Of a DNA stretch of 64,000 nucleotides, positions 17,421 to 26,214 are shown piece by piece. This stretch comes from UBA7957 sp965222695 (GTDB lineage: Bacteria > Pseudomonadota > Gammaproteobacteria > Granulosicoccales > Granulosicoccaceae), in assembly GCA_965222695.1 (NCBI GenBank), contig OZ244967.1, positions 3,224,001-3,288,000 of the forward strand, in the 5' to 3' direction. Numbering within the stretch: the stretch's first letter is position 1; each line of letters begins with the position of its first letter. Both the position numbers and the translations under genes were made by a program. The notes under the pieces were generated by a model, which was not told the DNA's origin, ran no database searches, and worked only from the letters and a program-made list of their open reading frames with translations.

Positions 17421-18581
17421 ATGCCCGATTCCGCCCCAATTCAAACAGTCAACCTCCCAGGCAACCACGCCTGCGCGCTCGGCGCCATCGCCGCCGGCTG
17501 CCGCTTTTACGCCGGCTACCCGATCACGCCGTCATCCGAAATCGCTGAGCGCATGTCGGTCGAGCTGCCGCGTGTCGACGGTGTGTTTATTCAGATGGAA
17601 GACGAGATCGCGTCGATGGGCGCAATCGTCGGCGCGTCAATGGGTGGTATGAAAGCCATGACCGCGACCAGTGGCCCGGGTTTTTCGCTGAAGCAGGAAA
17701 ACCTCGGTTACGCCGCAGGCGCCGAGGTGCCCTGCGTGATCGTCAATGTCATGCGCGGCGGGCCCAGTACCGGCTTACCGACGCGGCCGGCGCAGGCTGA
17801 CATCATGCAGGCGCGCTGGGGCACCCACGGCGATCACCCGATCGTGGTGATCACGCCTGACTCGGTGCCGGAAATTTATTCGCAGACGATTCGCGCTTTC
17901 AATTTGTCCGAGCAGTTGCGTGTGCCGGTGGTTATGCTATACGACGAGGCCCTTGGCCACCTGATCGAGCCAGTGCGACTTGCCGATATCGGCGATATCG
18001 AAATCGCTGACCGTAAATGGGCATCCGCACCATCGCCGGATTTTCTCCCCTATGCCGCAGGTGACGACCTGGTACCCGAAATGGTTCGCCCCGGCGACGG
18101 CTTCCGCACCCATACCACCGGCCTGACCCACGCCGAAAGCGGCTTTCCGACGCAGGAGCCGGCGTTGGTCGATCAATACCTGCAACGAATTCTGGACAAA
18201 ATCGAGATTCACGCAGACCTGATCGAGAGCTACGAGACCATCAGTTGCGAGGACGCGGATTACCTCGTGGTCGCATTCGGCATTACCGCGCGCGCAGCCC
18301 GCCGCGCGATCAAGCAGGCGCGCGAGCGAGGTATCCGCGTCGGCATGTTCCGCCCGATCACGCTGTGGCCGTTTCCGGAGAATACTTTCCAGTCGATTAT
18401 CGGCGGTAAACGCGGCGTACTGGTCGCGGAAATGAACGCCGGACAGCTGATCACGGAAATCGAGCGTTACCGGCCCGGCGGCTGCCGTATCGAGAGGTTA
18501 AACCGCATCGATGGCGAAACCATCACCCCGCGGCAGATACTGAATTCATTACAGGAGATGGTCGACCGTGAGCGAAACTGA
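17421..18581 (+). CDS. korA: 2-oxoacid:ferredoxin oxidoreductase, alpha subunit (KorA type)
   Basis: The product of about 386 residues has the KorA/VorB layout: GNHACALGAIAAGCRFYAGY with PITPSSEIAERM, then TATSGPGFSLKQENLGYAA, and a C-terminal domain II (VGMFRPITLWPFPENTF). It binds the 2-oxoacid and pyrimidine end of TPP with KorB. The ATG at 17421 is chosen because homology begins right after it; an in-frame ATG at 17382 lies inside iorB. Its 3' end overlaps korB by 14 bp. 2-Oxoglutarate or a branched or aromatic oxoacid are possible substrates. Confidence 0.92.
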   Translation: MPDSAPIQTVNLPGNHACALGAIAAGCRFYAGYPITPSSEIAERMSVELPRVDGVFIQMEDEIASMGAIVGASMGGMKAMTATSGPGFSLKQENLGYAAGAEVPCVIVNVMRGGPSTGLPTRPAQADIMQARWGTHGDHPIVVITPDSVPEIYSQTIRAFNLSEQLRVPVVMLYDEALGHLIEPVRLADIGDIEIADRKWASAPSPDFLPYAAGDDLVPEMVRPGDGFRTHTTGLTHAESGFPTQEPALVDQYLQRILDKIEIHADLIESYETISCEDADYLVVAFGITARAARRAIKQARERGIRVGMFRPITLWPFPENTFQSIIGGKRGVLVAEMNAGQLITEIERYRPGGCRIERLNRIDGETITPRQILNSLQEMVDRERN

Positions 18582-19410
18582 AAAGCAGTTCAATATCCAT
18601 GACTATTTGCGCGAGTACCTGTTCCCGCATTTTCTATGCCCCGGTTGCGGGCACGGCATAGCGCTGCGTGCGCTGCTGTGGGCGATCGACGAACTCGATA
18701 TCGACAAGGACCGGCTGGCGTTTGTTTCGGGCATCGGTTGTTCGGGGCGGCTCGGTGCCTACATCGACGCCAACACCTTTCACGTCACCCACGGCCGGCC
18801 GCTGGCTTTCGCCACCGGATTGAAACTGGCGCGTCCCGATCTCGAAGTGATCGTGATCACCGGTGACGGCGATTGCCTCGCGATCGGCGGCAATCACCTG
18901 ATTCACGCCTGCCGGCGTAACCTGAACATTACCTGCATGATGCTGAATAACGAGGTTTACGGGATGACCGGCGGGCAGGTATCCCCGACTACCAGTAACG
19001 ATCGCTACACCACGACCACGCCCTATGGTAACCATGAACCCGTGTTTGACGCCTGTGCGCTCGCCGAAGCGGCAGGCGCCGGCCTGGTGGGCCGCGAGGT
19101 CACGTTGCAAACGCCCGGTCTTAAGGATGTCCTCAAGGCGGGGCTCGCGTATGACGGATTTTCATTCATCGAGGTCATGTCAGACTGCACTGAGGTCTTC
19201 GGCCGCAAGAACGAACTCGGCAGCTCGGCCGAAATGGTGCTGACGCAAAAGGCGTCGACCCGGCCCGACTACCTGGAAGACGCGGTCGATCAGCCGTTTC
19301 GCCCGCATCAGATGAAAACCGGTGTGCTCGCATGCAACGAGCGTCCCGAGTACGCGGAATCCTGGCGTCATTATGTTGAGTCGATGAAACGGGAGCGGAG
19401 TCATGCCTGA
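18568..19410 (+). CDS. korB: 2-oxoacid:ferredoxin oxidoreductase, beta subunit (KorB type)
   Basis: This 280-residue subunit binds TPP and Mg: FLCPGCGHGIALRALLWAID at the N-terminus, VSGIGCSGRLGAYIDANTFH, and the GDG...N motif VITGDGDCLAIGGNHLIHA with MLNNEVYGMTGGQVSPTT. CPGCGH is the usual proximal cluster/TPP region of this subunit. It starts with GTG at 18568 behind AGGAG, inside the end of korA, so the two are probably translationally coupled. Confidence 0.94.
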   Translation: MSETEKQFNIHDYLREYLFPHFLCPGCGHGIALRALLWAIDELDIDKDRLAFVSGIGCSGRLGAYIDANTFHVTHGRPLAFATGLKLARPDLEVIVITGDGDCLAIGGNHLIHACRRNLNITCMMLNNEVYGMTGGQVSPTTSNDRYTTTTPYGNHEPVFDACALAEAAGAGLVGREVTLQTPGLKDVLKAGLAYDGFSFIEVMSDCTEVFGRKNELGSSAEMVLTQKASTRPDYLEDAVDQPFRPHQMKTGVLACNERPEYAESWRHYVESMKRERSHA

Positions 19411-19942
19411 TTTCGAGGTTCGCATCAGCGGCAGTGGCGGCCAGGGCATTCTGCTCGCCGGACGCATCCTGGCCGATGCGCTCGGGCACGAGGCACTGAA
19501 CGTCGCCCAGTCGCAAAGCTACGAGCCAACCTCGCGTGGCGGTTTAAGCCGCGCCGACCTGGTCGTGAGCGACGCCGAGGTCGATTATCCGCTCGCCAGC
19601 GATCTTGATTACCTGGTGATCCTGGACGAAATCGCGGCCACCGCATCCAACGATCTGCTGCAGCACAACAGCCTGGTGTTGGTCGACAGCCCGTTGGCCA
19701 ATCTTTGCCAACTGAACGGTCATGAGGTCCACTACCTGCCGATCAGCGAAACCGCGCGCGGCCTCGGTGATATCCGCTCTACCAACATGGTTGCGCTCGG
19801 CGCGTTGAGCGCACTGGCGAATATCTGCGGCCAGGACAAGCTGCTGGATGCTGTCGCCCGGGTGGCACCGGCGAAACTGATCGAGCCAGCAACCCGGGCC
19901 GTCCGGCAAGGTTACGCGATCGCTTCCTCAGCGGACTTCTAG
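19403..19942 (+). CDS. korC: 2-oxoacid:ferredoxin oxidoreductase, gamma subunit (KorC type)
   Basis: This 179-residue gamma subunit begins with the signature VRISGSGGQGILLAGRILAD and continues with SQSYEPTSRGGLSRADLV, as in KorC/VorC. It completes the CoA-binding part of the KorDABC enzyme. It overlaps korB by 8 bp (ATGCCTGA), the same overlap as iorA-iorB. It is the last gene of the operon; no clear terminator follows, only an AT-rich 29-bp gap before the convergent MarR gene. Confidence 0.93.
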   Translation: MPDFEVRISGSGGQGILLAGRILADALGHEALNVAQSQSYEPTSRGGLSRADLVVSDAEVDYPLASDLDYLVILDEIAATASNDLLQHNSLVLVDSPLANLCQLNGHEVHYLPISETARGLGDIRSTNMVALGALSALANICGQDKLLDAVARVAPAKLIEPATRAVRQGYAIASSADF

Positions 19943-19971
19943 CTATCCCCCTTATATATTTTCTTATTAAA

Positions 19972-20361
19972 TTATTTCGATCTCTCCATCATCCATTCAC
20001 CGAGGTATTTGATATCAGCCGGCGTCCTTTCCGACTTTGGACCAAGCCGTACGATCCTACTACGGCCATCCTCTGGATGCGGCTCCTCAGTCATCCAACC
20101 GGTCTCCACGAGACCTGCCACAGCGCGACTGATGGTGCTCAGAGGGATGCCAGTGTCCTCATGAATCCATTTCGCGGTGCAGGGGTAATCAGGACCATTT
20201 CTGAACAGGCAGATTAGAACCGAATGAATCACACGAAGCTGGTTGACGGTCGTCTGTCCACCGTACTTCTCAGAGAACAAGCGGGTCAACTCAGCTCCGT
20301 ACTCGGCGGAATCCAGAGAAGTAATGCCGGATCCAGAACTATCGTTGAATTCTTTACTCAT
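19972..20361 (-). CDS. MarR-like winged-helix regulator
   Basis: The 129-residue product has a MarR-type winged helix: LFRNGPDYPCTAKWIHEDTG, then IPLSTISRAVAGLVETGWMT (recognition helix) and EEPHPEDGRSRIVRLGP (wing). MarR proteins usually repress neighbours until a small ligand binds. It is divergent from the truncated SnoaL-like gene with a 54-bp gap and convergent with the ior-kor operon, so either could be its target. The pairing of a regulator with a SnoaL-like gene repeats the arrangement at the left edge of the window. Confidence 0.82.
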   Translation of the reverse strand: MSKEFNDSSGSGITSLDSAEYGAELTRLFSEKYGGQTTVNQLRVIHSVLICLFRNGPDYPCTAKWIHEDTGIPLSTISRAVAGLVETGWMTEEPHPEDGRSRIVRLGPKSERTPADIKYLGEWMMERSK

Positions 20362-20415
20362 GCTGGCAATTATATCAATTCATCTTTTAATGGTAAGTCA
20401 TCGCAGGAGAAACCA

Positions 20416-21270
20416 ATGTCTAATTCAAGCAAAGCAAGAGAATTGGTCGAGGCCTTTAGCACTGGCTCTTCGAAAGTTCTGGATTATGTAAGCGACGAAA
20501 AGTACATCCAACACAATTTATCCTTTCCCGATGGCAAGTCGGCAATCGTTGGTTTCTTCGCCGACGAAGCCACTGGGATTGATATCAAGGTTCATCGGGT
20601 ATTCGAGGAAGGTGACTTAGTTGCATTGCACAGCACCTATGGGGGTGCCTGGAACAATGGAAGCCCTCAAGTGGCTATTGATGTGTTTAGGTTTGAAGAC
20701 GGACTAATAGTAGAGCATTGGGATAATTTGCTTGATGTCGCTAAGCAAAATCCAAGCGGGAGAACTCAAGTTGACGGAGTAACGGCAGTTTCGGATAAAA
20801 ACAAGCAAGAAGCGAACAAAAAACTCATTCAGGAGCTGATGGACGTAGCTTTTATTGGTGGTGATTATAGTGAAATAACTAAATACATAAGCCCCATGCA
20901 ATATTTACAACACAATCCTGCCGTTGCGGACGGACTTGATGGCTTTAACAATTTTGTTAGTGAAATGGCCGAACAAAATATTTATATGAAATATTCGAAG
21001 TGTTATCAGATTATTGCTGATGGCAATTTTGTATTAACACTTGCGGATGGAACATTTGGCGACCAAGAAGTGGCATATTATGATCTTTTCAGAATATACA
21101 TTATCTCGGACAACTATTATCTATGGCTAGAGGTTGACACACAGGGATGCAACAAAAAACGGGGCGGGCTGTTCAATTTGAGGTCACCGAACTGGCACGA
21201 GACGCTATATCGGCGTGGATTGAAAGAGCAAAATTATCTGGCTCAGACTACCTCTTTCCAAGTCGGTTAA
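20416..21270 (+). pseudogene. Second two-domain SnoaL-like gene, 3' end replaced
   Basis: Start at 20416 behind AGGAGA. The first domain (KYIQHNLSFPDGKSAIVGFF and IVEHWDNLLDVAKQNPSGRT) and most of the second (YLQHNPAVADGLDGFNNFV) align with the gene at 620. Homology stops after VAYYDLFRI near 21096, where the paralogue goes on with a DGKLVEHWDV stretch. The remaining frame to 21270 is unrelated and partly overlaps an integrase fragment in another frame. The last 30 or so residues of the second fold are thus lost, so it is probably not fully functional. AT-richer than the paralogue. Confidence 0.72.
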
Positions 21271-21305
21271 AGTCGTCTCCGCATTTGTCTGCCAGACGCA
21301 CCCAG
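21147..21305 (+). pseudogene. Tyrosine recombinase (phage-type integrase) remnant
   Basis: The frame reads MQQKTGRAVQFEVTELARDA then SGSDYLFPSRLKSSPHLSAR, which is a common stretch in the middle of integrases just before the HxxR box. Both sides are missing, including the catalytic Arg/His/Tyr set. It marks the break point in the SnoaL-like gene. The 165 bp from here to the next gene hold nothing else I recognise. Confidence 0.7.
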
Positions 21306-21470
21306 GTATCGGTGTGTACGCCCATGCCTTTGGCCCGGTCAATTAGTCGTTGCGACGCAGGACTTAACTTGTCAGTGCCCGCTGCTATACTTAGCAAAAA
21401 AACAGTCATACTGCTATTTTTTTGCCAATATTCAAACAAACTATAAGCCCCACCACCAGCTGAGGTAGCC

Positions 21471-22379
21471 ATGGCGATTGGACGTATCTCTGACATTGAC
21501 CTGCGCTGGCTGTATGTCTTTATCGAGGTTGTGCAGTCCGGTGGCTACTCCACGGCCCAAGCCAAGCTCAATATCGGCTTGGCAACGATCAGTGCGCACA
21601 TGAAATCGCTAGAGGCCCGCCTGGGTGTCAAGCTCTGCCAACGCGGTCGCGCCGGCTTTAAGCTAACCGACGAGGGCAAGCTGGTCTACGAAGAGGCGCT
21701 GCTATTAAACAATGCGATGCAGCGTTTTGCGTCGATCTCGCAGTCAATGGGGGCGGAGTTGGCTGGAAACCTCAACATAGGCATGGCCGATGCCACGACC
21801 AATTCGGGCAACCTGCTGGTCAGTCACGCTATTCGTCGATTCAATGCACGCGAGCACCTGGTTCATATACGGTTGCATATTGATCCGCGCCAAGAGCTAG
21901 AGCGCGGTGTACTCGAAGGCCATTGCGACCTCGCCATAGGCTTTTTTGCGACCCATTACAGTGGTTTGGAAGTGCATCCGCTGTATACCGAGGTCCACGC
22001 CCTGTATTGTGGTCAGGGCCACTCGCTGTTTGATAGCCGCAAGAACTTGAGCAAAGTGGATCTGCCCAACATGCTGATCTCAGCGCGTCGTTTTGCGGGG
22101 GTTGACGATTGTGTGCGCCTGGGCAGCCAAAACCGCGGGGCGACGGTCGATAACCTTGAGGCCCAGCTGACCCTGCTGCTCAGTGGCAGCTATTTGGGAT
22201 ACCTGCCCATCCAATACGCACAGCCCTGGGTCGAGCGTGGCATGCTGCACAGGTTGAAATCGACCGAGTTTACTTACAAATCCAACCACGTGCTGATCTC
22301 GCGCCAGAAAAAGTCACTGACCCGACAGACCCAACTATTCATCAAGGATCTGTTGGAGAGCGCCAAGCAGGGTTACTAG
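21471..22379 (+). CDS. LysR-family transcriptional regulator
   Basis: A complete 302-residue LysR protein. The N-terminal HTH is at residues about 10-68 (YVFIEVVQSGGYSTAQAKLN, then GLATISAHMKSLEARLGVKL). The effector domain shows LNIGMADATTNSGNLLVSHA and a distal GSYLGYLPIQYAQPWVERGM. It is convergent with a LuxR-type gene and lies about 1.4 kb upstream of the first catabolic gene at 23829. It probably regulates that island; the co-inducer is unknown. Confidence 0.92.
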   Translation: MAIGRISDIDLRWLYVFIEVVQSGGYSTAQAKLNIGLATISAHMKSLEARLGVKLCQRGRAGFKLTDEGKLVYEEALLLNNAMQRFASISQSMGAELAGNLNIGMADATTNSGNLLVSHAIRRFNAREHLVHIRLHIDPRQELERGVLEGHCDLAIGFFATHYSGLEVHPLYTEVHALYCGQGHSLFDSRKNLSKVDLPNMLISARRFAGVDDCVRLGSQNRGATVDNLEAQLTLLLSGSYLGYLPIQYAQPWVERGMLHRLKSTEFTYKSNHVLISRQKKSLTRQTQLFIKDLLESAKQGY

Positions 22380-22427
22380 CGCGGCCTGTGCCGTGTCCAC
22401 CGATGCTGTACCACTGCTAACCAGTGA

Positions 22428-23387
22428 TCACCACTCTATGCCAACTCGCCGGCATGGCTTAACGGGGGCGGAAGGTAAAGCCTGGCTGCTGAGGTAGAGC
22501 GCCAGTGAGTCACCCGTGGTGTACTGTTCGGCATTCTCCAGTACGCCGATCACCAGCGGCAACACTTCGCGCTGCGAGCTGATCGACAGCTTGTCATAGA
22601 TCGACCGATGGTGTTTCTTGATGGTATCGAGCGATCGGTTGAGGTGTTCGGCCATCGCTTTCATCGAGTAGCCCCGCAACAGCAGCTGCATTACCTCATG
22701 TTCTTTGGTCGACAATATTTCGCAACCGAAGTTTTGCAGAATCCGCTCAATCTTCTGCTGGTGCCGTTCATTACTATCCACCGGCCGTGGAGTGCGGCTG
22801 GCGAGATGACGTTGCAGCAGCTCGATGACCACCGGCGCGGCACCCCCCAAGAACCGTTTCTCCCGCTCGCTGAATAGGGTTCCATCCACCTTGGCGGCAC
22901 ACAGATTAGCAAAGCCGTGCTCGCCAAACGGAAACACCAAACCGATCTCGTCGCTGAAGCTCCGTTTAAAGAAGTTCAGAAAAATCTCCGAATCGAAATA
23001 CCCTTGGGGCGCCAACTTGGCAAAGTCATAAAAGCCACAGTAGGCCCGGTCGAGGTGCGCCCGGTAGCAAGGGTCGAGGTAGAAGTAGTTCGCCAAATAT
23101 GCTTCGAACTTGGCCTGGACATGCGCCTCGGGAGTGAATTCATAGAGCATGAACGGCTCTGCGCCCGCCCCCAGAACAGTCAAGGATAGTGGTTCATCGG
23201 CATGAATCAGCTCGCCGAGCAGCACCATCAGCCGCTTGGCAAAGCTCGGCTGGGTTGATTCGGCCTGGATCTGTGCCAATCCACCATGCCAACGCTCGAA
23301 CAACTGCCATAATGGCTCGGCTTGATTGATTATCTGCTGCAACTGACTACGCGAAACGGTCCGATACGGGCGCCCAGCGCGCTCCAA
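22428..23387 (-). CDS. LuxR-type HTH regulator
   Basis: The 319-residue product ends in a LuxR/GerE HTH (residues about 235-295: LSTKEHEVMQLLLRGYSMKA, then MAEHLNRSLDTIKKHHRSIY). The N-terminal 230 residues match no domain I can name; there is no receiver domain and no clear acyl-homoserine-lactone signature. No ATG precedes the homology, and a TTG at 23387 is the likely start; a stop lies upstream in frame. It is convergent with the LysR gene and divergent from the catabolic island, so it is a second candidate regulator of that island. Confidence 0.8.
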   Translation of the reverse strand: MERAGRPYRTVSRSQLQQIINQAEPLWQLFERWHGGLAQIQAESTQPSFAKRLMVLLGELIHADEPLSLTVLGAGAEPFMLYEFTPEAHVQAKFEAYLANYFYLDPCYRAHLDRAYCGFYDFAKLAPQGYFDSEIFLNFFKRSFSDEIGLVFPFGEHGFANLCAAKVDGTLFSEREKRFLGGAAPVVIELLQRHLASRTPRPVDSNERHQQKIERILQNFGCEILSTKEHEVMQLLLRGYSMKAMAEHLNRSLDTIKKHHRSIYDKLSISSQREVLPLVIGVLENAEQYTTGDSLALYLSSQALPSAPVKPCRRVGIEW

Positions 23388-23471
23388 TAAGTTATAGTGC
23401 CAGTGTATCCGTGAAGCGGGTTATTCAAGCCCAGTACCCAACCAGCCTCAACGAGAAGTACCCTTTAGTGG

Positions 23472-23734
23472 ACTAGTACTTCACCAACCCTAAAAGTTAA
23501 AATCCGCGAGTCTACAAGCTGCCAGCTGCACGGCAGAGATTCGAACCCAGAGTTGGCAGCAGGTCGAGTAGCGCCAACACCGCAGGTAACGGCTTGTGCG
23601 CTCGCCCTTGGGGTGGCAAGCGGCCCAGCGTTGCACACGCTTGACGTACAACCACTATGGCTGTGCGAGTGGGCCTAGTTCTGCCTGGGATGCTTGCCAA
23701 TGATTCAAACTATTAGGGTTGGCGGAGTACTAGT
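23472..23734. repeat. 263-bp element flanked by 27-bp inverted repeats (MITE or IS remnant)
   Basis: Left arm 23472-23498 begins ACTAGTACTTCACCAACCCT; right arm 23708-23734 ends GGGTTGGCGGAGTACTAGT. They pair at 24 of 27 positions. The interior has no intact gene. A minus-strand reading between the arms has many Arg, Trp and Cys and may be the tail of a decayed transposase, but this is weak. It fills the gap between the luxR-type gene and the demethylase gene and may carry or break that promoter region. Confidence 0.6.
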
Positions 23735-23828
23735 ATGCTATCGGAGGCCCAATACCATCAATCCAACTAATGTATCAAGAGTTTAATGGACTCACGCCAC
23801 CCTTTCAATAACACAAAGGTTCCTCGCT

Positions 23829-25931
23829 ATGTCTCAGAATCCGCGTTTCGACTGTTTATTCCAGCCGATTCAGATTGGTCCGGTAACGGCAAAAAATCGC
23901 TTTATGCAAACCCCCCATGGCAACGGTCATGGATGGCGCGATCCTCATGGTGGCGCCGCTTGGCGGGGCATGCGCGCTGAAGGGGGCTGGGGCATCGTCA
24001 ACACCGAACAGGTCGAGTTCCACCCCTCTTCCGATACCGCTCCGCTATCGTTCTACCGACTCTGTGATGACAAAGACATCCCAATGGTGGCACAGATGGC
24101 CGATGCTGTGCACGAGCACGCCGCCCTGGCCGGCATTGAGCTGTGCTACAACTCGATCTCGCAGCCTGGCTACGGCTCGCGCATCATTCCTTACGCCGCT
24201 AGTACGGTCCCGATGATTGACCAGTTTATGGACCCGTTCCAGGCTCGCGCCATGGACAAAGAAGATATCCGCAACTTCCTGCGTTGGCAGCGTAACGCGG
24301 CGATCCGCGCCAAGACCGCCGGCTTCGATCTGATCTATGTCTACGGCGCTTCAATGCTGGGGCTGCCGTTTATCTTCATGTCCAAGCGTACCAACCACCG
24401 CACCGATGAGTACGGCGGCAGCCTGAAGAACCGTGTTCGCCTGCTCAAGCAGATGATCGAGGTCACCAAGGACGCGGTCGGCGACACCTGCGCGGTACCG
24501 GTGCGTACCTCGGTGGATGAGCTGATGGGCTCCGAAGGCTGGCATCGTGAAGAGGTGCTGGAGATGTTTGATTACATGGGCGAAGACCCGGACATGTGGG
24601 ACCTGACTCTATCCGACTGGTCGCACGATACCGTCACCTCACGGTTCGGTGAAGAGGGCGCCCAGGAGCCCTTCGTCGCCGGCCTCAAGCAACACACCGG
24701 CAAGCCGGTGGTTGGGGTTGGCCGCTTCACCTCGCCCGACACCATGGTCAGCCAGATCCGCCGCGGTGTGCTCGATATCATCGGTGCCGCCCGTGCGGCG
24801 ATCGCCGATCCGTTCCTGCCCAACAAGATCAAAGCGGACCAGACCGACGACATCCGCGAGTGTATCGGCTGTAACATCTGCGTGTTCCACGAGGATCGTG
24901 GCGTACCCGCCCGCTGTACCCAGAATCCGACCGCCGGCGAGGAATGGCGCAAGGGCTGGCACCCGGAAAAGGTCCAGCCAGCCAAGTCGAAAGATTCGGT
25001 ACTGGTCGTCGGCGCCGGCCCCGCCGGGCTGGAAGCCGCCCGCACCCTGGGCCAGCGCGGTTACCAGGTGCTGCTGGCCGAAGCGACCACCGAGCTAGGC
25101 GGACGCGTGACCAAGGAAGCCAAACTGCCCGGCCTGTCGGCCTGGATTCGAGTAGCTGAATACCGCACCGAGCAGCTCAATGTGATGCCTAACGTCGACA
25201 TTTACCTCGACAACAAGCTCAGCGCCGACGACATCCTCGGGCTGGAGATCCCGCATGTGGGATTGGCCACCGGCGCCACCTGGCGTCGCGACGGCATCGG
25301 CCGCTCCTACCTGAACCCGGAGTACGGCCTGTCGATTACCGAGGGCGCCCAGGTGCTTTCGCCCACCGATATCCTTGACGGAACGGCCCCCGAGGGCAAG
25401 AACGTGGTGGTGTTCGACGACGACTACTACTACATGGCTAACTGCGTGGCCGAAAAGCTCAGGCTCGATGGCTACGACGTCACTCTGGTGTGCAGTTCCA
25501 ACGAGTTGAGCCCCTGGACCCACTCGACCCTGGAAAACGATTACATCAACAAGCAGATGGCCATGGTGGGGGTAAACGTGATTACCGGGCACGTGATCAA
25601 GGAGGTCAAATCCGGCATGGTCACGGTTGAACAAAAATACACCACTGAACTGATCGAGCTGCTTGCCGATGCCACCGTACTGGTCACCGGCCGCACTACC
25701 AACTCGGAGGTCTACAACGAGTTGATGACGCGCCAGGGCGAGTGGGCTGAGGCCGGTATCAAATCGGTCAGAGAGGTGGGTGATACCTACGCCCCGGGGA
25801 TCATCGCCCAAGCGGTCTACGACGGCCACAAATACGCCCAGGAGATGGACGAGCCAGATCTGGGTGACAAGGTGCCCTACCGCCGCAGCATCGTCACCCT
25901 TGAGGCGATCGACGATCCTTGGGCCGACTAA
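23829..25931 (+). CDS. Trimethylamine-dehydrogenase-like FMN/FeS/FAD N-demethylase
   Basis: The 700-residue product has three parts. An old-yellow-enzyme barrel (residues 1 to about 370) contains FDLIYVYGASMLGLPFIFMS and RTNHRTDEYGGSLKNRVRLL. A [4Fe-4S] motif CIGCNICVFHEDRGVPARC follows at about 340-360. Then a FAD/ADP-binding half has VLVVGAGPAGLEAARTLG. The order is that of trimethylamine and dimethylamine dehydrogenases and of dimethylglycine or N-methylproline demethylases. The Cys that covalently holds FMN in TMADH (VPHCIG) is Gly here (TPHGNG), so FMN is probably non-covalent. It likely removes an N-methyl group as formaldehyde. First gene of the island; a hairpin terminator follows. 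Confidence 0.88.
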   Translation: MSQNPRFDCLFQPIQIGPVTAKNRFMQTPHGNGHGWRDPHGGAAWRGMRAEGGWGIVNTEQVEFHPSSDTAPLSFYRLCDDKDIPMVAQMADAVHEHAALAGIELCYNSISQPGYGSRIIPYAASTVPMIDQFMDPFQARAMDKEDIRNFLRWQRNAAIRAKTAGFDLIYVYGASMLGLPFIFMSKRTNHRTDEYGGSLKNRVRLLKQMIEVTKDAVGDTCAVPVRTSVDELMGSEGWHREEVLEMFDYMGEDPDMWDLTLSDWSHDTVTSRFGEEGAQEPFVAGLKQHTGKPVVGVGRFTSPDTMVSQIRRGVLDIIGAARAAIADPFLPNKIKADQTDDIRECIGCNICVFHEDRGVPARCTQNPTAGEEWRKGWHPEKVQPAKSKDSVLVVGAGPAGLEAARTLGQRGYQVLLAEATTELGGRVTKEAKLPGLSAWIRVAEYRTEQLNVMPNVDIYLDNKLSADDILGLEIPHVGLATGATWRRDGIGRSYLNPEYGLSITEGAQVLSPTDILDGTAPEGKNVVVFDDDYYYMANCVAEKLRLDGYDVTLVCSSNELSPWTHSTLENDYINKQMAMVGVNVITGHVIKEVKSGMVTVEQKYTTELIELLADATVLVTGRTTNSEVYNELMTRQGEWAEAGIKSVREVGDTYAPGIIAQAVYDGHKYAQEMDEPDLGDKVPYRRSIVTLEAIDDPWAD

Positions 25932-25949
25932 CTTCGGTTTACCTTGAAC

Positions 25950-25980
25950 AACGGGATCTGCGCGAAGATCCCGTTTATTA
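25950..25980 (+). terminator. Hairpin terminator after the demethylase gene
   Basis: AACGGGATC (25950-25958) pairs with GATCCCGTT (25967-25975) around an 8-base loop, followed by the short T-rich TATTA. The T tract is weak but the 9-bp stem is perfect. Confidence 0.7.
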
Positions 25981-26214
25981 TACCCGCTTCGCTACGCCAC
26001 TACTGCGCCCGGACAGCCCCTCAACGGGATGTCTGTCGGCGCGCTGCCTATAGCCTCAAGCCGGGCCATATTCACTTAATCAAACTTTTGAACATAGTAT
26101 CAATAACTATGATTTTACAGCTCATGATCTATTGCTATCTTGAGCCGCAACGCAGATCGCTGCGGAACGCCCTTATCGGCGGGCAGTCCCATTCAACCAA
26201 TCAGGAGATGCACA

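Noticed and set aside
21248..21496. 82-codon minus-strand open frame between the integrase remnant and lysR
   Set aside because: Its sequence is antisense to the integrase fragment and has no ribosome site; no protein-like pattern beyond that.
25095..25829. 244-codon minus-strand frame inside the demethylase gene
   Set aside because: Long antisense frames are expected in GC-rich genes; the plus-strand TMADH-like protein explains the region.
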